64,000 nucleotides of DNA from Endobugula sp965225895 (GTDB taxonomy: Bacteria > Pseudomonadota > Gammaproteobacteria > Pseudomonadales > Cellvibrionaceae). Shown piece after piece: positions 38,401 to 47,939 of the stretch (position 1 is the stretch's first letter; each line of letters begins with the position of its first letter). A program made the translations under genes and the position numbers. The stretch lies in NCBI GenBank assembly GCA_965225895.1, contig CBDDBR010000011.1, positions 1,550,001 to 1,614,000 on the forward strand, in the 5' to 3' direction. The notes beneath the pieces were generated by a model. That model saw nothing but the letters and a program-made list of their open reading frames with translations, made no database searches and had not been told where the DNA came from.

Positions 38401-39738
38401 TTAAGCACCTAGCCAACGCACAGAGACCACAGAATCTGTGACCTTAGGCTGATACGCTTTATTTACCCATAAATCACCCACAGCCACTAACTCATCACCA
38501 CAATAAATTAACGGCACACGATCCCGTAACCACGCTTCTAAACCGTATTCTTGTAGTAACTTTTTTAATGTTTGTGAATGCTGACGATCCGATGGCGTAC
38601 AACGCTCGCCGCCCTGTCGCCAACGAATAGAATAATTTTTTTGCGGAAGAGACAAGCCACCTTCCTTCACACACTGCAGTGAACCCGCGGTACCCAACTG
38701 GATAGTATCTTTAGCATCCCACTCAACAACCAATGTTTGAGCATCAAAGTCAGCCAATATAGGTAAAATATACAGCCGCCCCGCAAATTGGCGCATTTCA
38801 TGGCCGCCCCACGAAATACAAGCTGAACTCAACAAAGCCGTACGACTAAAAAACTGAGTACTCATCTCGGCTAATATATCGGCACTGGGTATAGCGCAAG
38901 CAATCAACTCACACCAATAGCGAATACAGTTATTTCTTCTTGCCTGCGGGAGCTTTTGCATCTCAGCAAAATTTACACTACACCCCCATCGCGCTGGCTG
39001 CTGATCTAAGTTTGCAATATCAGTTTCTGCCATTTCATTTAATAACGCATGAGCCTCTACCATTCGTGCGGCAGTCTTGGTTAATTGCTCATCAACCGCA
39101 GGCCAACGAGAACGCAATAATGGCACCACGCGATGACGTAAAAAATTGCGATCATAATCTTCTTGGGCATTGCTTTCATCGTCTACCCACGACAATTGAT
39201 GCAGCTGCGCATAGGATGTAATCTCTGTTTTTGTTGCACCCAATAGCGGTCGCCATAAATGCCCTGCACCCAACACCCGCGAAATAGGCATGGCTTGCAA
39301 ACCCCGTACGCCTGCACCACGAAGCAAACGTAACAAGAATGTTTCAGACTGATCCTGCTGATGATGCCCCAATAACAATACATCACCCATTTGTATATAT
39401 TGTGTAAACACCCCGTAACGCGCATCACGCGCTGCCGCCTCAAGCCCTTTGCCTTGCGAATTCACCGTAACCGACTGAGCAATAAAATCCACCCCTAGCG
39501 CCTTAGCAAACAACGCGCAATGTTGTTGCCATTGATCCGCTTGCGTAGATAATTGATGATGCACATGAAGCGCTATCACTGGCAACGGCTGAGGTAAACG
39601 CTGATTAATTGTAGCCACCGCATGTAACAATACCGCCGAATCAATACCACCACTAAAGGCAACCACCCACCGCTTAACGGGGTGAGGGATTTGCGACAAT
39701 TGTTCAGAGATATAGGCTAAAATAGAATGATCTGGCAC
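38401..39738 (-). CDS. tilS: tRNA(Ile)-lysidine synthase TilS
   Basis: A 445-residue enzyme that converts C34 of the minor isoleucine tRNA to lysidine. The PP-loop ATP motif VAFSGGIDSAVLLHAV begins near residue 26. HVHHQLSTQADQWQQHC, GLEAAARDARYGVF and LLGHHQQDQSETFLLRLLRGAGVRGLQAM are all TilS-specific. The C-terminal substrate-recognition domains (about 245-440, ending VSVRWLGA) are present, as in E. coli TilS (432). It is convergent with ilvY (4 bases between stops) and divergent from the S9 peptidase gene. Confidence 0.95.
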   Translation of the reverse strand: MPDHSILAYISEQLSQIPHPVKRWVVAFSGGIDSAVLLHAVATINQRLPQPLPVIALHVHHQLSTQADQWQQHCALFAKALGVDFIAQSVTVNSQGKGLEAAARDARYGVFTQYIQMGDVLLLGHHQQDQSETFLLRLLRGAGVRGLQAMPISRVLGAGHLWRPLLGATKTEITSYAQLHQLSWVDDESNAQEDYDRNFLRHRVVPLLRSRWPAVDEQLTKTAARMVEAHALLNEMAETDIANLDQQPARWGCSVNFAEMQKLPQARRNNCIRYWCELIACAIPSADILAEMSTQFFSRTALLSSACISWGGHEMRQFAGRLYILPILADFDAQTLVVEWDAKDTIQLGTAGSLQCVKEGGLSLPQKNYSIRWRQGGERCTPSDRQHSQTLKKLLQEYGLEAWLRDRVPLIYCGDELVAVGDLWVNKAYQPKVTDSVVSVRWLGA

Positions 39739-39785
39739 TCGCGGCCTCTAACAGTAATGATTAAAAGGCAATTCTACGATAAACC

Positions 39786-41849
39786 ATGTCTAAAACCTAT
39801 TCGCACAACACCACAGACAAACAAGCCTCATCGAGTTCTCTCAATAAAACCATTGCCCCTTTTGGCGCATGGCCACCCGAAATTAACAGCACATTATTTA
39901 CCGCCAACACCGTAAAATTTAATGAGCCGCAACTCGACCAAGGCAATTGCTACTGGCTAGAACAACGCCCCGAAGAAAAAGGCCGTGGCGTAGTGGTATG
40001 CCAAACAATAAACAATGGCATTAAAGGGGAACGTTACGACCTCACCCCAGCCAACGTGAACGTACGCACCAAAGCTCATGAGTATGGTGGTGGTTGCTAT
40101 AAAGTCAGCGGAGATACCGTGTATTTTGTTAACGCCGATGACCAGCGCGTTTACCGAATGCCTGTTGATCAATCGAACGAGCCTATCGCACTCTCTCCAG
40201 AAAGCAATAAAAAGACTCGCTATCGTTATGCCGATTTTTTTGTTGATCATGAACGCGAGCAACTCATCTGCATTTGTGAAATTTATCGCCTAGAGTCAGC
40301 CGAACCAGAAAGTAATATTATTAGCCTGCGTTTAGATGGCTCGTCTACGATTGGTTTTAATGTATTAGTATTTGGTAACGATTTTTATTCTAATCCCAGC
40401 GTATCGCCCGATGGCGAAAAACTCACATGGCTCACATGGAACCATCCCAATATGCCGTGGGATAATAGCGAATGCTGGATCGCCGACTTTAACAGTATGA
40501 ACATGTTACACAAACATCGTAAAGTCGCTGGCGGCAAAGGCACTGCCAACACAGAAGACAAAGGCGAATCTGTTTTTCAGCCACAATGGTCACCCACAGG
40601 CGATTTATTATTTGTATCCGACCGCAACAACTGGTGGAACATATACTCTTACAACACCTACAATAAATATACCGAAGCCCTAGTAGACATGCCCGCCGAA
40701 TTTGCCACACCACAATGGGTATTTGGTATGTCGACCTACGGCTTTCTTAATAGTTACACACTATTTTGCACCTATGCCAGCGAAGGCCAAAGTCATTTAG
40801 CAACCATCGATTTAATGTCAAAAACATTTACTCCGCTTGACTTACCCTTTACCTTAGCCGAAGGCATTGCCTGCCAAGATGATGACGATACCGCACTATT
40901 TATTGGCGCATCATTCACATCGCTACCTGAAATAATTCGCTGGAAAAAAGACAGCTGGCAATCGATCGCAAAAAGTAGCGACCTTACAATGGCAACCGAA
41001 TCAATATCAATGCCGCAAGCCATTCACTTTACCAACTCATCAGAACAAACAGTACACGGCTTCTTTTATCCACCCATGCACCAAAACTACCAAGGAGAAA
41101 CCGATAGCAAGCCACCGCTCATTGTTATGTGTCACGGCGGCCCGACTGGCAGCACTAACCCATCATTTAACTTAAAAGCACAATATTGGACAAACCGTGG
41201 CTTTGCTGTTTTTGATGTGAATTACAGCGGCAGCACAGGCTATGGGCGTGCATACCGTCGCCGACTTTACAAACAATGGGGTGTCGCCGATGTTGATGAT
41301 CTATGTAAAGGCGCCGAGTACCTTATTGAACAAGGGTGGGTAGATAGCAACAAAATCGCTATTCGTGGCAACAGCGCAGGCGGCTATTCCGTACTTGCCG
41401 CGCTCACGTTTCACGATACATTTACTGCAGGTGCAAGTTTATATGGCGTAGGGGACTTATCGGCTCTCACCGAAGACACCCATAAATTTGAGTCACGCTA
41501 TTGCGATCAACTGATTGGGGACTACCCCAAAGAAAAAGCACTTTATGAACAACGCTCACCCATTAATTCTATTGAGCAACTCAATTGCCCCGTGATTTTT
41601 TTACAGGGGTTAGAAGACAAAATCGTTCCCCCCAACCAAGCAGAAGCTATGGTGGATGCATTACATAAAAAGAACATCCCTGTGGCTCACGTGACCTTTG
41701 AACATGAAGGGCATGGCTTTCGACAAGCCGAAAATATCTGTTACGCCATAGATGTAGAATATGCATTCTATGCCGATATTTTTGACTTAACACCCAGTGA
41801 AAAACTACCGACTGTTCCGTTTAAACACGTAAAAACTAAGGTCGAATAA
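39786..41849 (+). CDS. S9-family prolyl oligopeptidase-type peptidase
   Basis: A 687-residue cytosolic serine peptidase. An N-terminal beta-propeller (about 35-420; WD-like blades such as NPSVSPDGEKLTWLTWNHPNMPWD and FQPQWSPTGDLLFVSDRNNWWNIY) precedes the alpha/beta-hydrolase domain (about 425-675) with VMCHGGPTG (oxyanion), IRGNSAGGYSVL (nucleophile Ser), LQGLEDKIVPPNQA (Asp) and HEGHGFR (His). No signal peptide. The stop codon overlaps the greB start (TAATG), so the two are translationally coupled. It may trim peptides; the natural substrate is unknown. Confidence 0.92.
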   Translation: MSKTYSHNTTDKQASSSSLNKTIAPFGAWPPEINSTLFTANTVKFNEPQLDQGNCYWLEQRPEEKGRGVVVCQTINNGIKGERYDLTPANVNVRTKAHEYGGGCYKVSGDTVYFVNADDQRVYRMPVDQSNEPIALSPESNKKTRYRYADFFVDHEREQLICICEIYRLESAEPESNIISLRLDGSSTIGFNVLVFGNDFYSNPSVSPDGEKLTWLTWNHPNMPWDNSECWIADFNSMNMLHKHRKVAGGKGTANTEDKGESVFQPQWSPTGDLLFVSDRNNWWNIYSYNTYNKYTEALVDMPAEFATPQWVFGMSTYGFLNSYTLFCTYASEGQSHLATIDLMSKTFTPLDLPFTLAEGIACQDDDDTALFIGASFTSLPEIIRWKKDSWQSIAKSSDLTMATESISMPQAIHFTNSSEQTVHGFFYPPMHQNYQGETDSKPPLIVMCHGGPTGSTNPSFNLKAQYWTNRGFAVFDVNYSGSTGYGRAYRRRLYKQWGVADVDDLCKGAEYLIEQGWVDSNKIAIRGNSAGGYSVLAALTFHDTFTAGASLYGVGDLSALTEDTHKFESRYCDQLIGDYPKEKALYEQRSPINSIEQLNCPVIFLQGLEDKIVPPNQAEAMVDALHKKNIPVAHVTFEHEGHGFRQAENICYAIDVEYAFYADIFDLTPSEKLPTVPFKHVKTKVE

Positions 41850-42346
41850 TGGGGCGCTGGCGACCACCACGAGAAAAGGGTTCGGCCTATATCACTGCCG
41901 CAGGTGCGGCAGCCTTAGAAAGCGAACTCAAACAACTTTGGAAAGTAGAGCGCCCTATTGTTACCGATGCCGTACACGAAGCTGCAAAAAATGGCGACCG
42001 CTCTGAAAATGGTGACTACATTTACGGTAAAAAACGCCTACGCGAAATCGACAGCCGTGTACGTTTTTTAACAAAAAGGCTCGAAGCTCTCACCGTGGTT
42101 GATCGCATACCCGACGATAAAAGTACCGTTTACTTTGGCGCATGGGTCACACTCATTGATGACAACGACAACACCCGCCGTTATCAAATCGTAGGCCCTG
42201 ATGAATTCGATATAAAACACAACAAAATCAGTATGGACTCCCCCATCGCAAAAGCACTACTCAAGAAAAAACTTGATGACGAAGTAATGATAAAAACACC
42301 AAATGGTGAAGTGATGTTTTATATTGATGGGATTGAGTATGAATAA
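41849..42346 (+). CDS. greB: Transcription elongation factor GreB
   Basis: A 165-residue protein that rescues backtracked RNA polymerase by stimulating transcript cleavage. The N-terminal coiled coil (about 15-80) includes AGAAALESELKQLWKVERPIVTDAVHEAAKNGDRSENGDYIYGKKRLREIDSRVRFL, where the DRSENGDY acidic tip and YGKKRLREID are GreB-specific (GreA has ENAEY). The C-terminal FKBP-like domain spans 85-165. Start shares one base with the stop of the S9 peptidase gene, an unusual pairing but a common neighbourhood in related bacteria. Confidence 0.95.
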   Translation: MGRWRPPREKGSAYITAAGAAALESELKQLWKVERPIVTDAVHEAAKNGDRSENGDYIYGKKRLREIDSRVRFLTKRLEALTVVDRIPDDKSTVYFGAWVTLIDDNDNTRRYQIVGPDEFDIKHNKISMDSPIAKALLKKKLDDEVMIKTPNGEVMFYIDGIEYE

Positions 42347-42445
42347 TAAATCAATTGTAAAACCTTACATGATCATGCATTAATAGCCATCAACTGAAAA
42401 TAAAAAATAATATAGTAATTGTATTTTTTATTAATACACACAGAT

Positions 42446-42856
42446 TTATTTTGAACCTTCCAGAGCATTCAACCCCATAATATATACCACCGTATAGGTT
42501 AAGCTAACCATTAAACCAGGTAGTACTGTCCATAACACCTCGGGGGTACCCGTGAGCATGTTAACGCCAACAGAGGTAGAGGCTAACAATATTGCAGCGA
42601 CTAAAAAAATCCACAGGCTGCGTAAGTAAACGTTGACTAAACGTATAAACAACCATTCAACAACGACAGCCAATAATAGTGTGATGGTAAAACTATACGT
42701 TCCTTGAGTTAGGCCTGCTGTTATTGCATAGTCCCAGCCGTGAGAATAATTCACCCACATAGCCCATGCGCCGTAAAATAAAAAACCCGACACAGGGGGA
42801 ACAACAATACGGATAATGGGATATTGTAAAAGAATGCGTTGTAAGTAATGCTTCAT
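42446..42856 (-). CDS. Uncharacterised four-helix membrane protein
   Basis: From the ATG at 42856 it is 136 residues (a TTG-initiated longer form to 42916 overlaps pdxH and looks unlikely). About four membrane segments: VPPVSGFLFYGAWAMWVNY, TITLLLAVVVEWLFIRLV, LWIFLVAAILLASTSVGV and VLPGLMVSLTYTVVYIMGL. I do not recognise a characterised family. It lies 29 bases downstream of pdxH and is probably cotranscribed with it. Confidence 0.75.
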   Translation of the reverse strand: MKHYLQRILLQYPIIRIVVPPVSGFLFYGAWAMWVNYSHGWDYAITAGLTQGTYSFTITLLLAVVVEWLFIRLVNVYLRSLWIFLVAAILLASTSVGVNMLTGTPEVLWTVLPGLMVSLTYTVVYIMGLNALEGSK

Positions 42857-42885
42857 ATATTTTATAGAGGGTATGTCACTATTCA

Positions 42886-43524
42886 CTATGGCGCTAGACG
42901 TTGAATTTTCCAACAACTATCATCTTGTCGCGTGTATTCAAAACGGTCGTGTAAGCGATGCTCACCACCTTGCCAAAATTCAATGAGCGCTGGTGTCACA
43001 CGATATCCTCCCCAAAAATCTGGCAGGGGAATATCATTATTTTCATATTGCGCTTTTAGGTCTTGGTATTTTTCTAACAAATAATCACGCGAAGGAATCA
43101 CGCGACTTTGTTCTGATGCCCATGCGGCTAATTGGCTTTCTTTAGGTCGTGAGGCAAAATACTCTGCCACTTCATTATCACCCAGTAATTCAACCTGCCC
43201 CATTATTTTAATTTGTCGCTCTAATGGATACCACGGAAAATGCAAACTCACATTTGGGTTTTGCACCATTGCTTGACCTTTATGGCTATTTTTATTGGTA
43301 AAAAATACAAATCCCCGATGATCCACATGCTTGAGCAATACAATTCGCTGGCTTGGCTGACCTTGTGCATTAATAGTCGCCAAGGTCATAGCAGTAGGGT
43401 CTGATAGTTCTGCATCTATTGCTTGCTGCATCCATGCCTCAAACTGTAGAATCGGATCACTATTGAGTTGATATCGACGTAAACCCGCTTTAAGGTATTC
43501 ACGGCGATGATTTTGTAACTTCAT
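42886..43524 (-). CDS. pdxH: Pyridoxamine 5-phosphate oxidase
   Basis: A 212-residue FMN enzyme making pyridoxal phosphate. The start is placed at the ATG at 43524 (MKLQNHRREYLKAGLRR), matching the family N-terminus; the frame is open further to 43650, but that part overlaps mobA. Conserved parts are RIVLLKHVDHRGFVFFTN (FMN contact), SHKGQAMVQNPNVSLHFPWYPLERQIKIMG, and the C-terminal PxxWGGYRVTPALIEFWQGGEHRLHDRFEY and WKIQRLAP. Length matches E. coli PdxH (218). Confidence 0.95.
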   Translation of the reverse strand: MKLQNHRREYLKAGLRRYQLNSDPILQFEAWMQQAIDAELSDPTAMTLATINAQGQPSQRIVLLKHVDHRGFVFFTNKNSHKGQAMVQNPNVSLHFPWYPLERQIKIMGQVELLGDNEVAEYFASRPKESQLAAWASEQSRVIPSRDYLLEKYQDLKAQYENNDIPLPDFWGGYRVTPALIEFWQGGEHRLHDRFEYTRQDDSCWKIQRLAP

Positions 43525-43566
43525 GTTATGCCTACTACTTACTCTATGGAACTCGCTCGTTAAACA

Positions 43567-44241
43567 ATGATAATACACCAAAAAGATGTGCTTGGGATGG
43601 TTCTCGCAGGAGGCGAAAATCGTCGTATGGGGCATGAGCCCAAGTGGCAACTACCAATAGCAGGAAAATCAATAGTAGAACACATCTTAGCGCGCCTAAG
43701 CCCTCAAGTGGAACACGTGATTATTAACGGCTCAGCGCCCGCATTACATGACTACTCACACACCGTGATTCCCGATTTTATTGCACCTAACACAAAAGCC
43801 GCTAACACATCGCAAGGCCCTCTTGCGGGTTTACTGGCGGGTTTACAGTATGCCAAAGCTCATGGATATTCTTGGTTAGTCAGCTGCCCCTGTGATACAC
43901 CATTTTTACCACTTAATTACGTGAGCACACTATTACAAGCCGCAGAGTTGCAAACCACACAAGAAAAACCTTCTCTGTGCTATCTTGCGGAACATCAGCA
44001 ACAGCTACACCCTGTTTTTGGTTTATGGTCAATACAATTAATACCCTATCTTGAAGACACCCTAAAAAACAGTGATTTACGCGCACTTGGCTTTTGGGCA
44101 AAGCAATTACAACCCAGCGCCACTATTGTCACGTTTACAGAGCAACAGATAACCAATAAACACGCCTTTATGAATATCAATACCCCCGATGAATGGGAGC
44201 AAGCCAAACAATTGTATCGCCACTCATCTTCGCACTTATAA
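43567..44241 (+). CDS. mobA: Molybdenum cofactor guanylyltransferase MobA
   Basis: A 224-residue nucleotidyltransferase that attaches GMP to molybdopterin to make the bis-MGD cofactor of molybdoenzymes such as nitrate reductase. The N-terminal LAGGENRRMGHEPKWQLPIAGKS follows the LAGGxSRRMGxDK pattern, with HEPK instead of the usual GxDK. GPLAGLLAGLQYA, WLVSCPCDTPFLPLNYV and FMNINTPDEW are typical MobA elements. The divergent neighbour is pdxH (42 bases). It sits a few kb ahead of a nitrate-type transporter, which may share physiology. Confidence 0.9.
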   Translation: MIIHQKDVLGMVLAGGENRRMGHEPKWQLPIAGKSIVEHILARLSPQVEHVIINGSAPALHDYSHTVIPDFIAPNTKAANTSQGPLAGLLAGLQYAKAHGYSWLVSCPCDTPFLPLNYVSTLLQAAELQTTQEKPSLCYLAEHQQQLHPVFGLWSIQLIPYLEDTLKNSDLRALGFWAKQLQPSATIVTFTEQQITNKHAFMNINTPDEWEQAKQLYRHSSSHL

Positions 44242-44333
44242 CACGTATACCAGCCGCTCTATCTATGTAGCAATAGAACTTATTTAAAAAAATAAGGTCT
44301 AGAGTTTACCCTGCATATTATCTGTGTACCTAC

Positions 44334-46070
44334 ATGAAAAAATATATTATTGGTTTAGTGTTCTTAATTATAGTGGGCGCCGCTCTTGCCTATTTATCTT
44401 ATGAAGAAAATAAAGCCTTAGACAACGACGTATACCTAAGCACAACACTATCTATTCGTAACTTACGTGCTATTGATAATGATTTAAATATTGCCTTATT
44501 TAATGTGCATTATAACAATCAACCTGAATCAACGATTGATGCACTCACACTCCAATTATCAGAAGAATTTGATAACTTACGTTTTGAAGCATTATTTGAA
44601 GAAATTGAAGCACACCCCGAACTTGACCGTGCTGTGACCCGCTTTGAAAAAACATGGCTAGCCAAACTCGACAACATAGAAGATTTTATTCGCAATTATC
44701 GTTTACTGACCGAAGTGAACAATGCATTTATTCAAACTGCAAATAATGAATCTGATATTCATTTAATTGCTGAGCGTTTGTTATTAGAAGAAAAAATCAA
44801 CAACATTAACATTAGCTTTTATCGTTATCTAGAAAACAACCAAGCAAGCAATAAAGAAAAACTCAATGATGACATTGCCAGTGTCGTGAATACTATCGAG
44901 CAATATGCAACAAGCGATCAAGTCATTATTTACGGTTATATTAAAACACTCACTGACTTTATTTTATTTACCGAGGAAACAGACAAACATTTTCATGCAT
45001 CAGTACAACAAGAGACTGGAAATACACTTAACGCACTCGCCTCAACGTATGTTAACTTTCATAATGCCGCGATAGAAAAATCAGCTACATTACGTAACGC
45101 CTTAATTATATACGGGGTAATACTACTGATACTATTAATCATTTTTGCCTTTTTACTGCGCAAACATTATCTTAATCTAGAACAGCAAGTCGCTGATAGA
45201 ACCGAAGAAATACAGCAAGCCTATACTGACCTAAAAGAATCACAAGAGCAGTTAATACAATCAGAAAAAATGGCCTCACTCGGCGAAATGGTGGCAGGTG
45301 TTGCCCATGAAATTAACACACCATTAGGATATGTTAATAGTAACATCAGCACTATTCAGCTCAACCTTAATGATGTTAATAAAAGCCTATCGGCATTAGA
45401 CAGCATCAAAAAAGAAATACTATCTACAAAGCGTGATAACAAAAAAATATCATCACTACTCATGTCAGCACTAAAAAGTCACTCAGCCATACAACAGGAT
45501 GAAATTTTTGATGAAAGCCAACAGCTCCTGGATGATAGCGCGCATGGCTTAAATGAAATATCACAATTAGTAATGAGCTTAAAAGATTTTTCTCGGTTAG
45601 ATCGTCAATCTACTGATGAGGTAGACATTCACCACTCAATAGAAAATGCCTTAAAAATTGCCACTAATCACATTCGTGAAAACAATGTAGTAGTGAAAAA
45701 AGAATTTTCTAACTTGCCTCATATTGTGTGTATGCCATCAAAGCTTAATCAGCTTTTTCTTAATATTATTACTAATGCATCACAGGCGATGAAACTCGAT
45801 GGTGGTGAATTACATATTAAAACACACTTTAACGATACCCATATTGCCGTGGCATTTACAGACCAAGGAATAGGCATGGATGAAGAAACCGTACAAAAAA
45901 TGTTTGATCCTTTTTTTACATCAAAGCCTATTGGAGAAGGAACAGGGCTAGGCATGTCTATTGCCTACAAAATAGTAGAAGCGCATAAAGGAAAGATACA
46001 AGTCAAATCAAAACCCAATATAGGTACTACAATCGCTATTCAATTACCAATACAAGCAACTGTAGAGTAA
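44334..46070 (+). CDS. Sensor histidine kinase
   Basis: A 578-residue membrane kinase. Helix 1 spans residues 4-22 and helix 2 about 257-276; between them is a helical periplasmic sensor of about 230 residues of no recognised family. A coiled-coil linker (about 280-310) leads to HisKA with phosphoacceptor H325 in MASLGEMVAGVAHEINTPLGYV. HATPase_c has NIITNASQAM (N box), DQGIGMDEETVQKMFDPFFTSK (G1/F) and GEGTGLGMSIAYKIVEAHKG (G2). About 100 extra residues separate H325 and the N box, as in HWE/PAS-less kinases with long dimerisation inserts. It is followed 40 bases on by a response regulator, its probable partner. Confidence 0.92.
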   Translation: MKKYIIGLVFLIIVGAALAYLSYEENKALDNDVYLSTTLSIRNLRAIDNDLNIALFNVHYNNQPESTIDALTLQLSEEFDNLRFEALFEEIEAHPELDRAVTRFEKTWLAKLDNIEDFIRNYRLLTEVNNAFIQTANNESDIHLIAERLLLEEKINNINISFYRYLENNQASNKEKLNDDIASVVNTIEQYATSDQVIIYGYIKTLTDFILFTEETDKHFHASVQQETGNTLNALASTYVNFHNAAIEKSATLRNALIIYGVILLILLIIFAFLLRKHYLNLEQQVADRTEEIQQAYTDLKESQEQLIQSEKMASLGEMVAGVAHEINTPLGYVNSNISTIQLNLNDVNKSLSALDSIKKEILSTKRDNKKISSLLMSALKSHSAIQQDEIFDESQQLLDDSAHGLNEISQLVMSLKDFSRLDRQSTDEVDIHHSIENALKIATNHIRENNVVVKKEFSNLPHIVCMPSKLNQLFLNIITNASQAMKLDGGELHIKTHFNDTHIAVAFTDQGIGMDEETVQKMFDPFFTSKPIGEGTGLGMSIAYKIVEAHKGKIQVKSKPNIGTTIAIQLPIQATVE

Positions 46071-46110
46071 TTTTACACAATACATGTTCATGACTATTTG
46101 AGTAAACACT

Positions 46111-47097
46111 ATGTCTAAAGCCAATAAAAAATACAGCATTCTTTTTGTTGACGATGAAAAGCGTATTTTGACTGCACTACGATCTATCTTTCGTCGCGAG
46201 TATCATGTGCACATTGCAAACAGTGGCGATGAAGCGCTCGATATTTTATCGAAAAACACCATTGATGTTATTGTAAGTGATCAACGTATGCCAAACATGT
46301 TGGGTAATGAGCTACTTGCCAAGGTTCATCAACAATATCCCAAAACCATGCGTTTATTACTCACTGGGTTTATGGACAAAGAAGCCATTATTAAAACAAT
46401 TAATGAAGGGGAAATTTATCGCTTTATTAATAAACCATGGCGCAACGACGAAATTCATCAAACCATTGCTGAAGCAGCACTAGCCTCTGAATTTGAAATA
46501 GATACATTAACCAAAGAGGACGATACCCCTTCACCCACTTTGGTATCTACGCGACAAAGTTCATCTAACCATTCCTCGTCTAAAGAGCAACATCAACTAG
46601 ATCATACAGGGCAAGGCATATTAATGATGGGAAGCAACCAGGGGTTGCGCAATCAGATTCGTCACTTATGTCGCCAGCACGCTATTAATATTTATGGTAC
46701 GCAAAGTATTCCTCAAGCCATTGGCGTTGTGGCTGCTCGCCCAACCATTGGGGTATCCATTATTGAGATGCCCGTTAACCCTGACGAAGCTATTCACACT
46801 ATCAACTTACTCAAAAAACAGCGCCCTGAACTCATCTCAATCGTACTCACCGATGAGACTGATGCTGATATTGCTGTAGAACTGATTAACTCAGGCCAAG
46901 CATTTCGCTATTTAGCGAAACCCCTAGAGACTAGTACCTTAGAAAAAGTAATTAATCAGGCTTTTATTCGTCACCATACATTAAAATCGAATATTAATGC
47001 ACGTAAACGTTATGCAGTAAAACACCCTTCACGCACGATTACATCGGGCTTGAAAGATTTATTCTCATCGCTAGGATTTACCAATAAGAACGCGTAA
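46111..47097 (+). CDS. Response regulator with two receiver domains, second lacking the phospho-aspartate
   Basis: A 328-residue regulator. The first receiver (about 8-125) is canonical: acidic pair D14-D15 (FVDDEK), phosphoacceptor D57 (VIVSDQRMP), LLTGF and INKPW lysine, close to RpfG/PatA-type receivers. After a Ser/Thr/His linker (about 140-165), a second receiver-like fold (about 168-290) ends with FRYLAKP but reads SIIEMPVN where the phospho-Asp should be, so it is probably not phosphorylated. The C-terminal 40 residues are basic. No HD-GYP or DNA-binding domain follows. It directly follows the histidine kinase. Confidence 0.88.
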   Translation: MSKANKKYSILFVDDEKRILTALRSIFRREYHVHIANSGDEALDILSKNTIDVIVSDQRMPNMLGNELLAKVHQQYPKTMRLLLTGFMDKEAIIKTINEGEIYRFINKPWRNDEIHQTIAEAALASEFEIDTLTKEDDTPSPTLVSTRQSSSNHSSSKEQHQLDHTGQGILMMGSNQGLRNQIRHLCRQHAINIYGTQSIPQAIGVVAARPTIGVSIIEMPVNPDEAIHTINLLKKQRPELISIVLTDETDADIAVELINSGQAFRYLAKPLETSTLEKVINQAFIRHHTLKSNINARKRYAVKHPSRTITSGLKDLFSSLGFTNKNA

Positions 47098-47580
47098 ATG
47101 ACTCACATAACCATATATAACATCATGAAAAAACATTTATCTTTTTTAATCAAACTACCATTATTACTCATGCTCTATCATGCAGACTCAAGAGCTATTG
47201 ATCCCATTTATACTAGCGGCTCATCAAACATAGCCATTAAAGGCTATGATACTGTTGCTTATTTTACGGAAAATAAGGCCATCAAAGGCGATAAAGAAAT
47301 GAGCGTAGAATATCAAGGCGCCGTATGGCATTTTTCGTCTGCCGAAAACCTTGATACCTTTATTACACAACCTGAAAAGTATATACCGCAATATGGTGGT
47401 TATTGTGCATACGCAGTCTCACGAAATACAACCGCATCAATCAATCCTAAAGCGTTTAATGTCTATGAAGGTAAGCTATATCTTAATTACAGCAAGGGCG
47501 TACAAAAACGCTGGATAAAGGATTTAGAAGCAGGCATTAAGAAAGCAAATACCCACTGGCCTAAGCTGCTAAAGAAATAG
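47098..47580 (+). CDS. YHS-domain protein, probably exported
   Basis: The frame starts right after the response-regulator stop (taaATG); the better start may be the ATG at 47125, giving MKKHLSFLIKLPLLLMLYHADSRA, a signal-peptide-like N-terminus. The mature part is a YHS domain of the kind in periplasmic proteins: IAIKGYDTVAYFTENKAIKGDKEMSVEYQGAVWHFSSAENLDTF, then PQYGGYCAYAVSRNTTASINPKAFNVYEGKLYLNYS. The tyrosine-rich C-terminal region and single cysteine (GGYCAYA) match that class. Function is unknown; metal or redox roles have been proposed for relatives. Confidence 0.85.
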   Translation: MTHITIYNIMKKHLSFLIKLPLLLMLYHADSRAIDPIYTSGSSNIAIKGYDTVAYFTENKAIKGDKEMSVEYQGAVWHFSSAENLDTFITQPEKYIPQYGGYCAYAVSRNTTASINPKAFNVYEGKLYLNYSKGVQKRWIKDLEAGIKKANTHWPKLLKK

Positions 47581-47871
47581 CGGAAAACCATTGCATCTTC
47601 GCCCCACAATGGGGCGCAACACACCCTACCTGAATATTTGACTCAAGAATGATCAAATACATTTTTTAATGCTATGCATTTTCTCTCAAATTTTGCACCA
47701 AACTAAAACAAACGCATCATTTCTTTTCACTCTTTCAGTCATTTTAAAAACATCTAGCACCTCAAAAAAGCATTTACTCACTACATTGTCAGCGAATTTT
47801 TATTTAAAAGGCATAGGTAAGACATTGATTTAAAATAAAAAAATAAATAAAAAAACATACAAATATAAAGT
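47581..47871 (+). other. Upstream region of the nitrate-transporter operon
   Basis: AT-rich region with no coding frame of note. It includes TTTTGCACCAAACT at 47690-47703, an NtrC-like half site (TGCACCA), at a distance of about 180 bases from the sigma-54 promoter where an enhancer could sit. No second clear half site is visible. Confidence 0.45.
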
Positions 47872-47887
47872 TGGCAAAGGTTTTGCT
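47872..47887 (+). promoter_or_regulatory. Sigma-54 promoter of the nitrate-transporter operon
   Basis: TGGCAAAGGTTTTGCT matches the sigma-54 consensus TGGCACRNNNNTTGCW at nearly every fixed position, with the invariant GG and GC ten bases apart (47873-47874 and 47885-47886). The start codon lies 53 bases downstream. Confidence 0.75.
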
Positions 47888-47939
47888 CCCTACCCAGTAT
47901 CTCAACTATTTGAGAATTCACTGTTTAGGAGAAAACATT

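Noticed and set aside
43525..43650. N-terminal extension of pdxH to 43650
   Set aside because: The family N-terminus matches from 43524; the extension overlaps mobA and would be antisense to its start.
47871..47939. Upstream ATG of the nrtA-type gene
   Set aside because: It overlaps the sigma-54 promoter, lacks a ribosome-binding site and would mask the signal peptide.
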